The notes beneath the pieces were generated by a model. That model made no database searches and was not told the origin of the DNA. It saw only the letters and a program-made list of their open reading frames with translations. A DNA stretch of 64,000 bases from Gammaproteobacteria bacterium (GTDB lineage Bacteria; Pseudomonadota; Gammaproteobacteria; Steroidobacterales; Steroidobacteraceae): assembly GCA_003134045.1 (NCBI GenBank), contig PLAH01000161.1, positions 69,849-133,848 on the forward strand, given 5' to 3'. How positions within the stretch are numbered: position 1 is the first letter of the stretch; the number at the start of each line of letters is the position of its first letter. A program made the position numbers and the translations under genes. This document shows positions 53,792 through 62,093 of this stretch, piece by piece.

Positions 53792-54793
53792 TCAGTTGCT
53801 CGGACCGCTGTCGTGCGCATGGGAATAGTCCGACTCGAAAGCGTCTGCCGCGAGTTGATGGCCCAGCGGACGCAGGTGCAGGCCATCGAAATACACGCTC
53901 TGCGCTGGGTAGAGCGAATACGCGTTCGTCAGATCGAGTATCTTCACTCCTTCCCGAGCGGCCCAGTCGTGAAGCAATAGAACGGCGTGAGCCCACTCGT
54001 CTGTTTGAACTTCGGGTTGTGCCGACGGGGAAAAAATGATTTCGAATCTTGCGCCCTGCTGCATGGCCAGGTCTCTCGCCGACTCTAAGTTTCGCAATTG
54101 TGCTCCGACCCGCTCCGTGGTCGGAACGCCATCCACCTTCGCACCGGGATCGACGACGCCGGTCATTCCCGCCAGCCTCGGTTCAATGTAATGGAGCCAC
54201 AGCTCCGTTAACGCCGAGGGCGGATTCCTGGTCGGGAATTGCAATGCCTCCTTCCACACGGCCATCGGCTGGGTCAAGTCCTCGGTGTTCAAGACGAGAA
54301 CTACCAGATCGGATGCGAAGACCCCTCGGGATCTCAAAAATCCCAGCTCATTGGCGGGCGCCCAGCCTCCTGCGGATGCATTGAGAATTTCGGCCGTTTG
54401 TCCGCGAGCGGCGAACCAATTCTTGATTCTCGTCGTAAATATGTCATTTTGATCCACAAAGGTGGTGCCGAAGGTCACCGAATCGCCGACGAACATGATC
54501 CTGGGTACTCCCGGAGATCTCGACGTTGCAATGGAATCCGACCGCATGCCGAAGGAATTGGTGGAAATGTGGGCGAAGAAGCGCCTGAGCGATTGACCGG
54601 GCGCGGGTAGGTACCCGGCCGACGGGTCCTCGACATAGAGCAGCGGTCGCCCGAGCCCCAATCCCCACCGCAGTCCGGCCTCCAGCAGCAGCAAAAGGAC
54701 TGCGAACGCCAGAATTCCCCTCCCGATATACATGGCGGCGCGACGGCGCGCCGAGCGAGGCCGATCGCGGTCCATGGTCTCATCCGGGATCAT
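53792..54793 (-). CDS. SGNH/GDSL hydrolase with N-terminal anchor
   Basis: A 333-residue protein with one N-terminal membrane helix (GILAFAVLLLLLEAGLRW). Block I is MFVGDSVTFGTTF with the nucleophile Ser; block III is NASAGGWAPANELG (Asn); block V is DGLHLRPLGH (Asp and His). The full SGNH set suggests an active extracytoplasmic esterase or acyl-modifying enzyme for the polysaccharide. It follows the TIM-barrel-like gene by 24 bp on the same strand. Confidence 0.82.
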   Translation of the reverse strand: MIPDETMDRDRPRSARRRAAMYIGRGILAFAVLLLLLEAGLRWGLGLGRPLLYVEDPSAGYLPAPGQSLRRFFAHISTNSFGMRSDSIATSRSPGVPRIMFVGDSVTFGTTFVDQNDIFTTRIKNWFAARGQTAEILNASAGGWAPANELGFLRSRGVFASDLVVLVLNTEDLTQPMAVWKEALQFPTRNPPSALTELWLHYIEPRLAGMTGVVDPGAKVDGVPTTERVGAQLRNLESARDLAMQQGARFEIIFSPSAQPEVQTDEWAHAVLLLHDWAAREGVKILDLTNAYSLYPAQSVYFDGLHLRPLGHQLAADAFESDYSHAHDSGPSN

Positions 54794-54817
54794 CTTTGCC
54801 TGTGCGCCCGATCCTGC

Positions 54818-55720
54818 TCAAGTCGCCGGTGAAACCGCAATGCCGTGCGCGGTCATGAAAGCCTTGGTCTCGAGCCACCAGTCGGCGTGCTCGTCCCACG
54901 TCGCCGTCCATCCTCCCCAAATGACGATTCCATCCGCCATTTGGTAGCACAGCTCCAACTCCGCCCGCCAAAAACCAACCGGAAGATATTGTCCCCTTAT
55001 CTTCTCGTTGCTATCGTGAAATTGCGGCCATAGAAATGCGTAGACCGGTTTCTTGAATCGCCGGGTTTCCTCCAGTGTCATGCGTGCGTAGGTTTTCCAG
55101 CCTTCGATATCGTCATAGTAGGTATAGAGGGACGGGAAGACCGCATCGACTTTCTGCGCCAGGGGCATCAAGTCCGTACTGTCCTCATCGCGCCATTGCT
55201 GCAAGCGGGCATCGCGCATCACCAACGGCCAATATGCGGTCCCGGGGAGTACCCCGTAAAAGCCGATGCGCAATTTCGGTGCGGTGCTCCGCGCCAGTGT
55301 CAGAACGCGATCCAGCTTATTGATGCTCGCCGCGCGCTCGGCCGGCGACGCAAACAAAATAGGCCATTTTTCGATATCGATGTAGTAGAGGCCGTTGCTG
55401 TTCCGATAGTGGCCGAACTCTTGACGAACTCCCTCGTCGTCGACATTGTCGGTGGAATGCCCAGGCCGCCAAAAGTTGTTGCCGGCGATGATGGGCTGCA
55501 GGCCAAACGCCATCAGATTCGGCTTGCCCTTATATAGGGTCGCGTCGAAAACGATGAAGGGTCGATTGTTGCCGGAACTCGGGCTTGCTTCAGCAAAGGC
55601 ACGGCTAGCGGATTGGATAGCTGCAACAATCGCCAGGGCTGCCAACGCCACCATCTTCATCGTTGCTGCTGCTATGGTCCGGCCGTCCATACGAGGTGGT
55701 GCCTCTGACATTGTACCCAT
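54818..55720 (-). CDS. Secreted TIM-barrel-like protein, possible glycosidase
   Basis: About 300 residues. A signal peptide (MVALAALAIVAAIQSASRAFA) follows a hydrophilic N-region; starts at 55786, 55720 or 55660 are all possible, and AAAGG about 10 nt before 55720 favours that one. The mature part has FIVFDATLYKGKPNL, YYIDIEKWPIL (acidic pair after a strand), VDAVFPSLYTYYDD, KPVYAFLWPQFHDSN and ADGIVIWGGW at strand ends. This is how a (beta/alpha)8 barrel of the hyaluronidase-like or GH superfamily reads. Assignment is tentative. It may trim the exopolysaccharide. Confidence 0.6.
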   Translation of the reverse strand: MGTMSEAPPRMDGRTIAAATMKMVALAALAIVAAIQSASRAFAEASPSSGNNRPFIVFDATLYKGKPNLMAFGLQPIIAGNNFWRPGHSTDNVDDEGVRQEFGHYRNSNGLYYIDIEKWPILFASPAERAASINKLDRVLTLARSTAPKLRIGFYGVLPGTAYWPLVMRDARLQQWRDEDSTDLMPLAQKVDAVFPSLYTYYDDIEGWKTYARMTLEETRRFKKPVYAFLWPQFHDSNEKIRGQYLPVGFWRAELELCYQMADGIVIWGGWTATWDEHADWWLETKAFMTAHGIAVSPAT

Positions 55721-55903
55721 CGTATATGAACCTTTGGTGAACGGAATTCGAGAAAACCAATGGTTTGGTTCGTTCCAACCAATCATAGTTGGGCCACGTT
55801 ACACTTCGGATGCCTGCGCTTTTTATGGCCTATGGAACGTCATTGATTGCTATCATCCAGCGCCGATGAAAGGCGCAATGAAACAGCCCGAAGTGAGAAC
55901 TGA

Positions 55904-57211
55904 ATGCTCGGCCTCATTACTTATGCAGGGTTACTGATCGCGCTTGCAATCGCTACGATGCTGCGTCCCGCTATCGCCGTGGCGGGAGTTCTATGCCTAT
56001 TCGGCATCAAGCAATGGGGGCAGAGCTCGACGGCGGTTTTCGCCGCGCATCCGCTGGTGACGAATCTGGTCATCGGCGTGCTGGTTCTCGTTGGAATCGC
56101 TCGCCGAGCGGTCAAGCAATCCTGTGTGTTCTGCCAATTTCCCCTCTCCGCATGGCTCGTCGCTGCGATTTATGGATACGCGTTCATCACAACCTTGTGG
56201 GCGCCGGATTCTCAGTCCTCCTTGGCTGAATGGGTGAGACTGGGGCCCTACATCGTCACGGTAACCGTGTTGGCGCCCTTATTACTCAGTGACCTGGCGG
56301 ACATTCGAATCGCGTTCCAGTGGACCGTCTACGTCGGCGGCGCCGTCTGCCTGCTGGCGCTGGTCTTCGGCAAATGGGGCTTCCGTGGGTTATTGTTAAA
56401 TGGAGATCTTTACGAGACCGAGACCAATCCTCTGGCGCTGGCGAGCCTGGGAGGCGTGGTGCTATTGGCCGCGGCTACGTTGATGCTGCAAAAGAAGCAT
56501 CTCGTGCTCAAAATCATCAACATCGCGTGCATACCGCTGGCATTGGCGGTGATTCTCAAGAGCGGCTCTCGCGGTCAATTGTTGGCCACCGGACCTGCGT
56601 TCGTCGTGGCTTGGCTGATCGCGTTCCGGCTCAAAAATGTGGGGTCGGTGGCCGCCCTCCTGCTGACCGCCTGTTTCGTCGTTGGGATCGGCGTATGGGC
56701 GGCGACGATCGTAGAAGTGGATTCCTCGCGTTGGGCGAGCAATCAAACGCACGAGGACGTTGCCGGCCGCCTGGCGATGGCGCAAACCCTCTTGGGAGCC
56801 GCATTTGCGAGCCCAGGGACGATTCTGTTCGGAATCGGCAATTCCAGCTCCTTCCAGATCCTCGGGATCTATCCGCACATCACCATACTCGAGGTGATCG
56901 CCGAAGAAGGCCTGATTGGAACCACCCTGTACCTTGCGGTGTTGGCCATAGCGTTGCGGAGCATCATTCGAATCGCTCGCTCTCTCGCGGACGATGAGAC
57001 CGCCCGAAGTACCCTCGCGATTCTGGCGAGCTTGTTTTGTTTTGAATTGATCCTCACCTGGAAACAGGGCTCTCTGTTGAGCAGCTACTATGTCTTTGCG
57101 TACACGATCATACTAGGACGGATGGAGACACCGGCAGCCGTCAAGGTCTCGATCGAGCGGGTGACGAGCCCAGTAGCCGGCTTACGCTTGTTTCCGAATC
57201 TCATGCGCTGA
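55904..57211 (+). CDS. O-antigen ligase / Wzy-like polymerase
   Basis: A 435-residue protein with about eleven predicted helices. A large periplasmic loop lies near residues 270-325 (DSSRWASNQTHEDVAGRLAM ... GNSSSFQILGIYPHITILEV), with the H-x-x-x-L-E element and upstream SGSRGQLLA typical of the O-antigen ligase/Wzy family. As the only such protein in the locus it probably polymerises the repeat unit. Confidence 0.85.
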   Translation: MLGLITYAGLLIALAIATMLRPAIAVAGVLCLFGIKQWGQSSTAVFAAHPLVTNLVIGVLVLVGIARRAVKQSCVFCQFPLSAWLVAAIYGYAFITTLWAPDSQSSLAEWVRLGPYIVTVTVLAPLLLSDLADIRIAFQWTVYVGGAVCLLALVFGKWGFRGLLLNGDLYETETNPLALASLGGVVLLAAATLMLQKKHLVLKIINIACIPLALAVILKSGSRGQLLATGPAFVVAWLIAFRLKNVGSVAALLLTACFVVGIGVWAATIVEVDSSRWASNQTHEDVAGRLAMAQTLLGAAFASPGTILFGIGNSSSFQILGIYPHITILEVIAEEGLIGTTLYLAVLAIALRSIIRIARSLADDETARSTLAILASLFCFELILTWKQGSLLSSYYVFAYTIILGRMETPAAVKVSIERVTSPVAGLRLFPNLMR

Positions 57212-57239
57212 TCGATTTCGTCAATCCGATCTCCCCGCC

Positions 57240-58073
57240 ATGTGCTCGATATCCGTCTTGATCCTGACCTTGAACGAGGAAGCTAATCTGGCGGAATGTC
57301 TCGAGTCCTGCTCTTGGTGCGACGATATCGTCGTGTTCGATTCCTTCAGTACCGATCGCACGCCTGAGATTGCACTGCTCGGCGGAGTGCGTTTTTTTCA
57401 ACGTCGCTTCGACAATTACGCTGCACAGCGCAACGCCGGCATGACCGAGGTCGAGTACAAGCATCCGTGGGTACTGATGGTCGATGCGGACGAGCGGACC
57501 CCCATGGACCTCGTCGCCGAGTCGCAACGGCGGGTCGCTGGTGCGGACGACGGCACGGTGATGTTCCGCATGCGCCGCAAGGACTTTTTCCTCGGCCGCT
57601 GGCTGCGCCGCAGCAGCGGCTATCCCACGTGGTTCGGCAGACTGGTACGCGTCGGCCGTGTACGCGTCGAGCGTGAGGTCAACGAAGAATACATCGCTGA
57701 CGGCGCGATCGCGTACCTCGAAGCGCACCTGCATCATTACCCGTTCAACAAGGGGATTGCCTATTGGTATGAGAGGCACAATCGGTATTCGACGATGGAG
57801 GCGCTGGCTCAAGTACAAGAAGCGCAAGCACCCTGGTCCATGAAATCGCTGATGAGCGCGGACCCCATCGAACGGCGTCGTGCACTGAAGCGTCTCGCCT
57901 ACCGGCTACCGATGCGCCCGGGTCTCGTATTCCTCTACTGGTACGTCATCCGGCTGGGCTTTCTCGACGGACGTGCCGGTCTCGCCTTCAGTTCCATGCG
58001 CGCGACCTATGAACTCTTCATCGATTTGAAAGTGCTCGAGGCTGATCGCCGGCGGAGCGGCGCTCCCGTTTGA
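57240..58073 (+). CDS. Glycosyltransferase family 2 (WaaE/KdtX-like)
   Basis: A 277-residue GT-A enzyme. It begins ISVLILTLNEEANLAECLES, then CDDIVVFDSFSTDRTPEIA, and the metal site VLMVDADERTP. The block NYAAQRNAGM and the later LHHYPFNKGIAYWYERHNRY with LDGRAGLAFSSMRATYE are WaaE-like. Its 3' end overlaps the convergent GT4 gene by 56 bp. Confidence 0.9.
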   Translation: MCSISVLILTLNEEANLAECLESCSWCDDIVVFDSFSTDRTPEIALLGGVRFFQRRFDNYAAQRNAGMTEVEYKHPWVLMVDADERTPMDLVAESQRRVAGADDGTVMFRMRRKDFFLGRWLRRSSGYPTWFGRLVRVGRVRVEREVNEEYIADGAIAYLEAHLHHYPFNKGIAYWYERHNRYSTMEALAQVQEAQAPWSMKSLMSADPIERRRALKRLAYRLPMRPGLVFLYWYVIRLGFLDGRAGLAFSSMRATYELFIDLKVLEADRRRSGAPV

Positions 58074-59301
58074 CGTCGAGCACGGTGAGCCAGCGATCGA
58101 CGGCGATACTTCGCGAATAGCTGCTCGTCAACACCGTGCGGGCTCGCGCCCCCATGGCGATGCGGGCATCCGGCTCACGCATCAGCCGGCGGATAACGGC
58201 TGCCAGATCGCCGCCCGCGCCCACCGGGACCGTGATGCCGCACTCGGCATTGCGGATGATGCGGGCCGTGTCGCCGTCCGAATCGCCGATGAAGATGACG
58301 GGCCGCCCGGCCGCCAGAATGCCGTAGAGTTTACTCGGCATGATAAAGCCCTCGAGCGCCGGCAACAGGCTGACGAGGTGAACGTCGGCAGCGGCGAGGC
58401 TGTCCTCGAGGTCCTCCCGCGGCTGGTAGGGCAAGAAGAGGAAATTGTCGAGGGCGCGGGCCTCGACCGCCCGTTGCAACGGCACCATCCTCGCGCCGCC
58501 GCCGATCATCAGGAATACGATCGCCTCCTCCAAGCGCAAGTCGTCCGCGGCGGCCAGGAGCGTGTCGAATTCGTGAGCTCGGCCGAGATTGCCCGAATAG
58601 CACACGACGAACCGGTCGGTGAGTCCCAGCCGCTCGCGCAGAGCGTTGGTCTCAGTGGATCTTGGCGTGATGGTCTCGTCGTCCGCCCAATTGTCGATCA
58701 CGCACAGCCGGGACACGGGAATTCCGCGTTGCTGGAAGTACTCGAACATGCGCGTGCCGATGACGACATTCACCTTCGCCGCGCGCATCGACCAATCCCG
58801 CAGTCGCCGCAATATGAGATCGAGCGGTCTAGGGAACGGATTGGCGCCAAGGTGCGATGCAACCTCCGGAAAGACATCCTGCTGCCAGTTGACCAGCGAG
58901 GCTCTCTTCAAACGTGCAATGACCGCCGCGACGATGGAGATCAACGGCGGGTCCGTTTTGGCGATCAACATGTCCCCCGATTTGAGCAGCGCCATGAGGG
59001 CCATGCCGGCGCTCACGTAAAATGAGAGGTAGTCGATGGCTCGTCCGATCAGACGGGAGCGTCCAAAACGAGTGGTCGCCACACGGTGAACGGTAACTCC
59101 CGAGCGTATTTCATCTCTCGGGAGGAGCGCATCCGGATCATCGTACAGCTGCCGCGAACAGACGACGTGTATCGTGATGCCTCGAGCGGCCAGAGCCTGG
59201 GCCAGGTCGGTGAGCATTCGACTGGTTGCAGACTGGTCGGGGTCGAAATAGCGGTTAACAAAGACCAAATTGTTTGCGCAACCGGCGCTGTCGGAAGTCA
59301 T
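58018..59301 (-). CDS. Glycosyltransferase family 4 (WcaI-like)
   Basis: A 427-residue GT-B enzyme. The N-terminal block FVNRYFDPDQSATSRMLTDL is WcaI-like; the linker has NWQQDVFPEVASHLG; the donor domain has VVCYSGNLGRAHEFDTLL, VFLMIGGGARMVPL and EGFIMPSKLYGILAAGRPVI. It overlaps the convergent GT2 gene by 56 bp at the 3' end and lies 36 bp after the next minus-strand gene. Confidence 0.9.
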   Translation of the reverse strand: MTSDSAGCANNLVFVNRYFDPDQSATSRMLTDLAQALAARGITIHVVCSRQLYDDPDALLPRDEIRSGVTVHRVATTRFGRSRLIGRAIDYLSFYVSAGMALMALLKSGDMLIAKTDPPLISIVAAVIARLKRASLVNWQQDVFPEVASHLGANPFPRPLDLILRRLRDWSMRAAKVNVVIGTRMFEYFQQRGIPVSRLCVIDNWADDETITPRSTETNALRERLGLTDRFVVCYSGNLGRAHEFDTLLAAADDLRLEEAIVFLMIGGGARMVPLQRAVEARALDNFLFLPYQPREDLEDSLAAADVHLVSLLPALEGFIMPSKLYGILAAGRPVIFIGDSDGDTARIIRNAECGITVPVGAGGDLAAVIRRLMREPDARIAMGARARTVLTSSYSRSIAVDRWLTVLDVKRERRSAGDQPRALSNR

Positions 59302-59337
59302 TTCTTCATTTTGATGCGATCGGATGGCGTCTGCTGC

Positions 59338-60345
59338 TCAATTGGGGTCGGTCTCTGCGAACGGCCTTGCCAGAGGTTCCCCGATGAACAGCCCCTGGCC
59401 TGGCATGGCTACACTTTTCCAATAGGCCTCGATGAGCGTGTCGCCGCGCAGATAGTGATCCAGAAAAACGGCCGGATTGGGGAATTTCCCACGGTGGGCG
59501 CATGGCTCGGACACGGAGCCGTAGGATGCGGTCGCGCCCTGACGCAGCCATTCGAGGGCCGACATTTGCCGGGAACTATCGAGCACGCCGCCCGTCGAGG
59601 TGAGATGATCGGCGGCGGCGCCGGGAAGAAAGGCGATCTTTTGCAACTCCTCCACGCGCATCACTCCCGTGAAATAGGCGATTGCCCCGCTCGGCGGATC
59701 CAGGATGGGCGTCGTCAGCTCCCGCACCACCAAGCGCCTCGCCACCACTGCCTCGGTGTCCGCGAACCCCGCCGCTCGGACATTGCGGGCCCAGTCTTGC
59801 GTTCGAACTAAGTAGGCGGTGCCTCTGGGGCGGGAGCCGTCGGCTCGGATACCGCGATCGATAATCGCCCGCGCCAGCGCTTCATCTTGACTGGGAAGCA
59901 GCATGGCCGGCATCCAGCCGATGGTATCCGCCGGCAGCCATCCCCGGGTATCGAACAAAGGATTTCCCGTCGTGCGCTCGCACCGCGGCTCGCAAAATCC
60001 CGGTTGGTAGCCCGCTGCGAACGCCGTGGTAATCGACATGCATTCGACCGCATACGGTCTCGACCAGACCAGCAACAGCGACTGCACGTTGGAGGGCAGT
60101 TTGTCGAGCATCGTCGTCCGCAGCTGTTTGAGTTCCTCGCGACTGAGGCTGGCGTGGTCTGGAACCGCTAAGCCGACGACATTGATCGCCGGAATATGGC
60201 GACGAACAGCGTAGTATTCCGCGATTCGAGTGCTCGGCCCGTCATTCTGATTGTAAATGACGCCGAGCCGATCGGGCCCTAAGGACTCCGCACAAAGGTC
60301 CGCCGCGCAGAGCAGCAGGCCCAGCAATAGGATACGACGAATCAC
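59338..60345 (-). CDS. TIGR03790 family exported protein
   Basis: A 335-residue secreted protein from a GTG 11 nt after the ATPase gene. The signal peptide is IRRILLLGLLLCAADLCA. Family-like blocks are RLGVIYNQNDGPSTRIAEYY, ARHIPA-type segment then LLLVWSRPYAVECMSITTAF, YFTGVMRVEEL, ASYGSVSEPCAH and FLDHYLRGDTLIEAYWKSV. I assign it to TIGR03790 from memory of this pattern. Biochemical function is unknown. Confidence 0.75.
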   Translation of the reverse strand: MIRRILLLGLLLCAADLCAESLGPDRLGVIYNQNDGPSTRIAEYYAVRRHIPAINVVGLAVPDHASLSREELKQLRTTMLDKLPSNVQSLLLVWSRPYAVECMSITTAFAAGYQPGFCEPRCERTTGNPLFDTRGWLPADTIGWMPAMLLPSQDEALARAIIDRGIRADGSRPRGTAYLVRTQDWARNVRAAGFADTEAVVARRLVVRELTTPILDPPSGAIAYFTGVMRVEELQKIAFLPGAAADHLTSTGGVLDSSRQMSALEWLRQGATASYGSVSEPCAHRGKFPNPAVFLDHYLRGDTLIEAYWKSVAMPGQGLFIGEPLARPFAETDPN

Positions 60346-60356
60346 AAGCTCTTGAT

Positions 60357-61250
60357 CTACGCCGCGCCGGCTTTTTTTCCGCGTCGCCCCGGCTTTTTGT
60401 CCAATGGCGACGCGGCGGGCTCGACGGCCGAGAAGGTCCGCAGTGAATACGTGGTGGTGCGGTCGCGTAGTACCTGGGCAATCAATTCCGCATCGATCGA
60501 CGTGCGCTGATCCGCGAAGGCGTAAACCAAGGCAAAATCCGCCAGCTGATTGAGCAGGCGCGGCACGCCGTTGGTGTGCGCGTACAGACACTCGATCGCC
60601 TCCGGCAGAAACAGGTCCTTGCAACCGCCGGCCACTTCGAGCCGATGCTGAATATACGCATGGGTATCGGGACCCGCGAGAGGCCGTAGGTGATAATCGA
60701 CGGAGATCCGCTGTGCAAATTGCACGAGCTCCGGGAGCGACAATTTCGCGCGCAATTCGGGTTGGCCCACCAGCAGTACCTGCAGGATCAAATCCTTCTC
60801 CGAGTTGACGTTCGACAGCAAGCGCAATTCCTCGAGCACCTCGATCGATAGATTCTGCGCCTCGTCGAATATCAGCAAGGTGCGCCGCCCTTTCGCGTAT
60901 TCGCGCACGAAGGATTCGACCAACGCCTCGTACTTCGCAATCTCGGAGTCGTTGGCCGGCGAGATCCCGAGGGCCGAGAGTGCCCAGCCATGGATGGACT
61001 TGAAATGTCCGTGCGTGTTGCTGACGAGACCGACGGTCACCTGATCGCCGAGTTGCCGCAACAGGCGCCGCACCAACGTGGTCTTGCCCGACCCGATGTC
61101 GCCGGTCAACAAAGAAAACGCGGCCGCCGATTCCAATCCATATTCCAGCATGGTCATCGCCATCGCATGTTGCGGGGACTCATACAGGAATTCCGGATCC
61201 GGCGTGAGCGCGAACGGCTTAGTCTTGAACCCGAAGTGCCGCTCGTACAC
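60357..61250 (-). CDS. PEP-CTERM/exosortase-locus secretion ATPase (ExeA-like)
   Basis: A 297-residue AAA-type ATPase. It starts with the subfamily signature YERHFGFKTKPFALTPDPEF. Walker A is LLTGDIGSGKTTLVRRLL, Walker B is LLIFDEAQNLS, and sensor-like segments GQPELRAKLSLPEL and ISVDYHLRPL follow. The C-terminus is a Lys/Arg-rich tail (KKPGRRGKKAG). These ATPases are standard members of exosortase polysaccharide loci. It lies 9 bp from the CpsD-type gene. Confidence 0.92.
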   Translation of the reverse strand: MYERHFGFKTKPFALTPDPEFLYESPQHAMAMTMLEYGLESAAAFSLLTGDIGSGKTTLVRRLLRQLGDQVTVGLVSNTHGHFKSIHGWALSALGISPANDSEIAKYEALVESFVREYAKGRRTLLIFDEAQNLSIEVLEELRLLSNVNSEKDLILQVLLVGQPELRAKLSLPELVQFAQRISVDYHLRPLAGPDTHAYIQHRLEVAGGCKDLFLPEAIECLYAHTNGVPRLLNQLADFALVYAFADQRTSIDAELIAQVLRDRTTTYSLRTFSAVEPAASPLDKKPGRRGKKAGAA

Positions 61251-61259
61251 GAGGCCCTC

Positions 61260-62090
61260 TCAATAGCCGGAAACAGCGTCTACAGCGCGATTCAGCACCG
61301 TGCCGACGATCGGCGTCTTCTCGAGCAGCTCGACGGTGCGCACGAGATCGTCGCGGCGGGTGCGCCCTTCCGACGCGACCACGAGGCCGCACTCCACCAA
61401 AGGCGCGAACGCCAGCGCATCGTCGGCCGTCAATACGGGAGGCAGATCGTAGATGATGATCCGGTCCGGGTACCGGCTGCGCAATTCACTGACGATTTCG
61501 CGGCTGCGAGGCCCGGCAAGGAGTTCCGACGAGTGACTCAACGGTGCGCGCGCCGGGAAAAGGACCAGCCTATCGAACCCCTCCGGGTGATAGAGACAGT
61601 CTTCTACCGCGGCCCTGTGTGAGATCGCATCGTCGGAGCCCAGTACCGGCGCCAGCCCGACACGGCTCGCGACCGTCGGATGCTTGAAATCGAAATCGAC
61701 GAGAACCGCCGTATGCAGATGATCGTTGGCGAGGCTCACGGCGAGATTGATCGCGGTCGTGGTCTTGCCGTCTTCAGCGCATGGACTGAAGACGGCAAGC
61801 GAACGCCAGCCGTGTGCATTCATTCTTTGCAGCACCTGGGTACGCAACATCCGGAACGCGACAGCGGCCTCCTCCCGTGAACCCGGGTTGACGATTCGGT
61901 TGCGCTCGAGAACTTCCGCCGCCGGCGAGAACACCTTGGTGCGTGTATAGGTGATCGGGGGAGGCGCCGCTCTCGGTTTCGTGAGCAACTCCGCAGGCAA
62001 TTCCCGGACGTTTCCTTCATGCGATTCCACTTCACTCGGCTGGGATCGCTCCAACCGGGCCAGATCCAGCGCTTTGCGAATTCTGTCCAT
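61260..62090 (-). CDS. CpsD/CapB-type tyrosine-protein kinase of the exosortase locus
   Basis: A 276-residue P-loop protein. The variable N-terminal linker (1-85) is followed by MLRTQVLQRM, the Walker A SPCAEDGKTTTAINLA (ExDGKT in place of the usual GEGKS/T), Walker A' VLVDFDFKHPTV and Walker B IIIYDLPPVL. The C-terminus ends DAVSGY with a single Tyr, not the usual Tyr cluster, so autophosphorylation sites may be reduced. It should work with the adjacent Wzz-like protein, 3 bp upstream, in chain-length control. Confidence 0.9.
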   Translation of the reverse strand: MDRIRKALDLARLERSQPSEVESHEGNVRELPAELLTKPRAAPPPITYTRTKVFSPAAEVLERNRIVNPGSREEAAVAFRMLRTQVLQRMNAHGWRSLAVFSPCAEDGKTTTAINLAVSLANDHLHTAVLVDFDFKHPTVASRVGLAPVLGSDDAISHRAAVEDCLYHPEGFDRLVLFPARAPLSHSSELLAGPRSREIVSELRSRYPDRIIIYDLPPVLTADDALAFAPLVECGLVVASEGRTRRDDLVRTVELLEKTPIVGTVLNRAVDAVSGY

Positions 62091-62093
62091 TCC

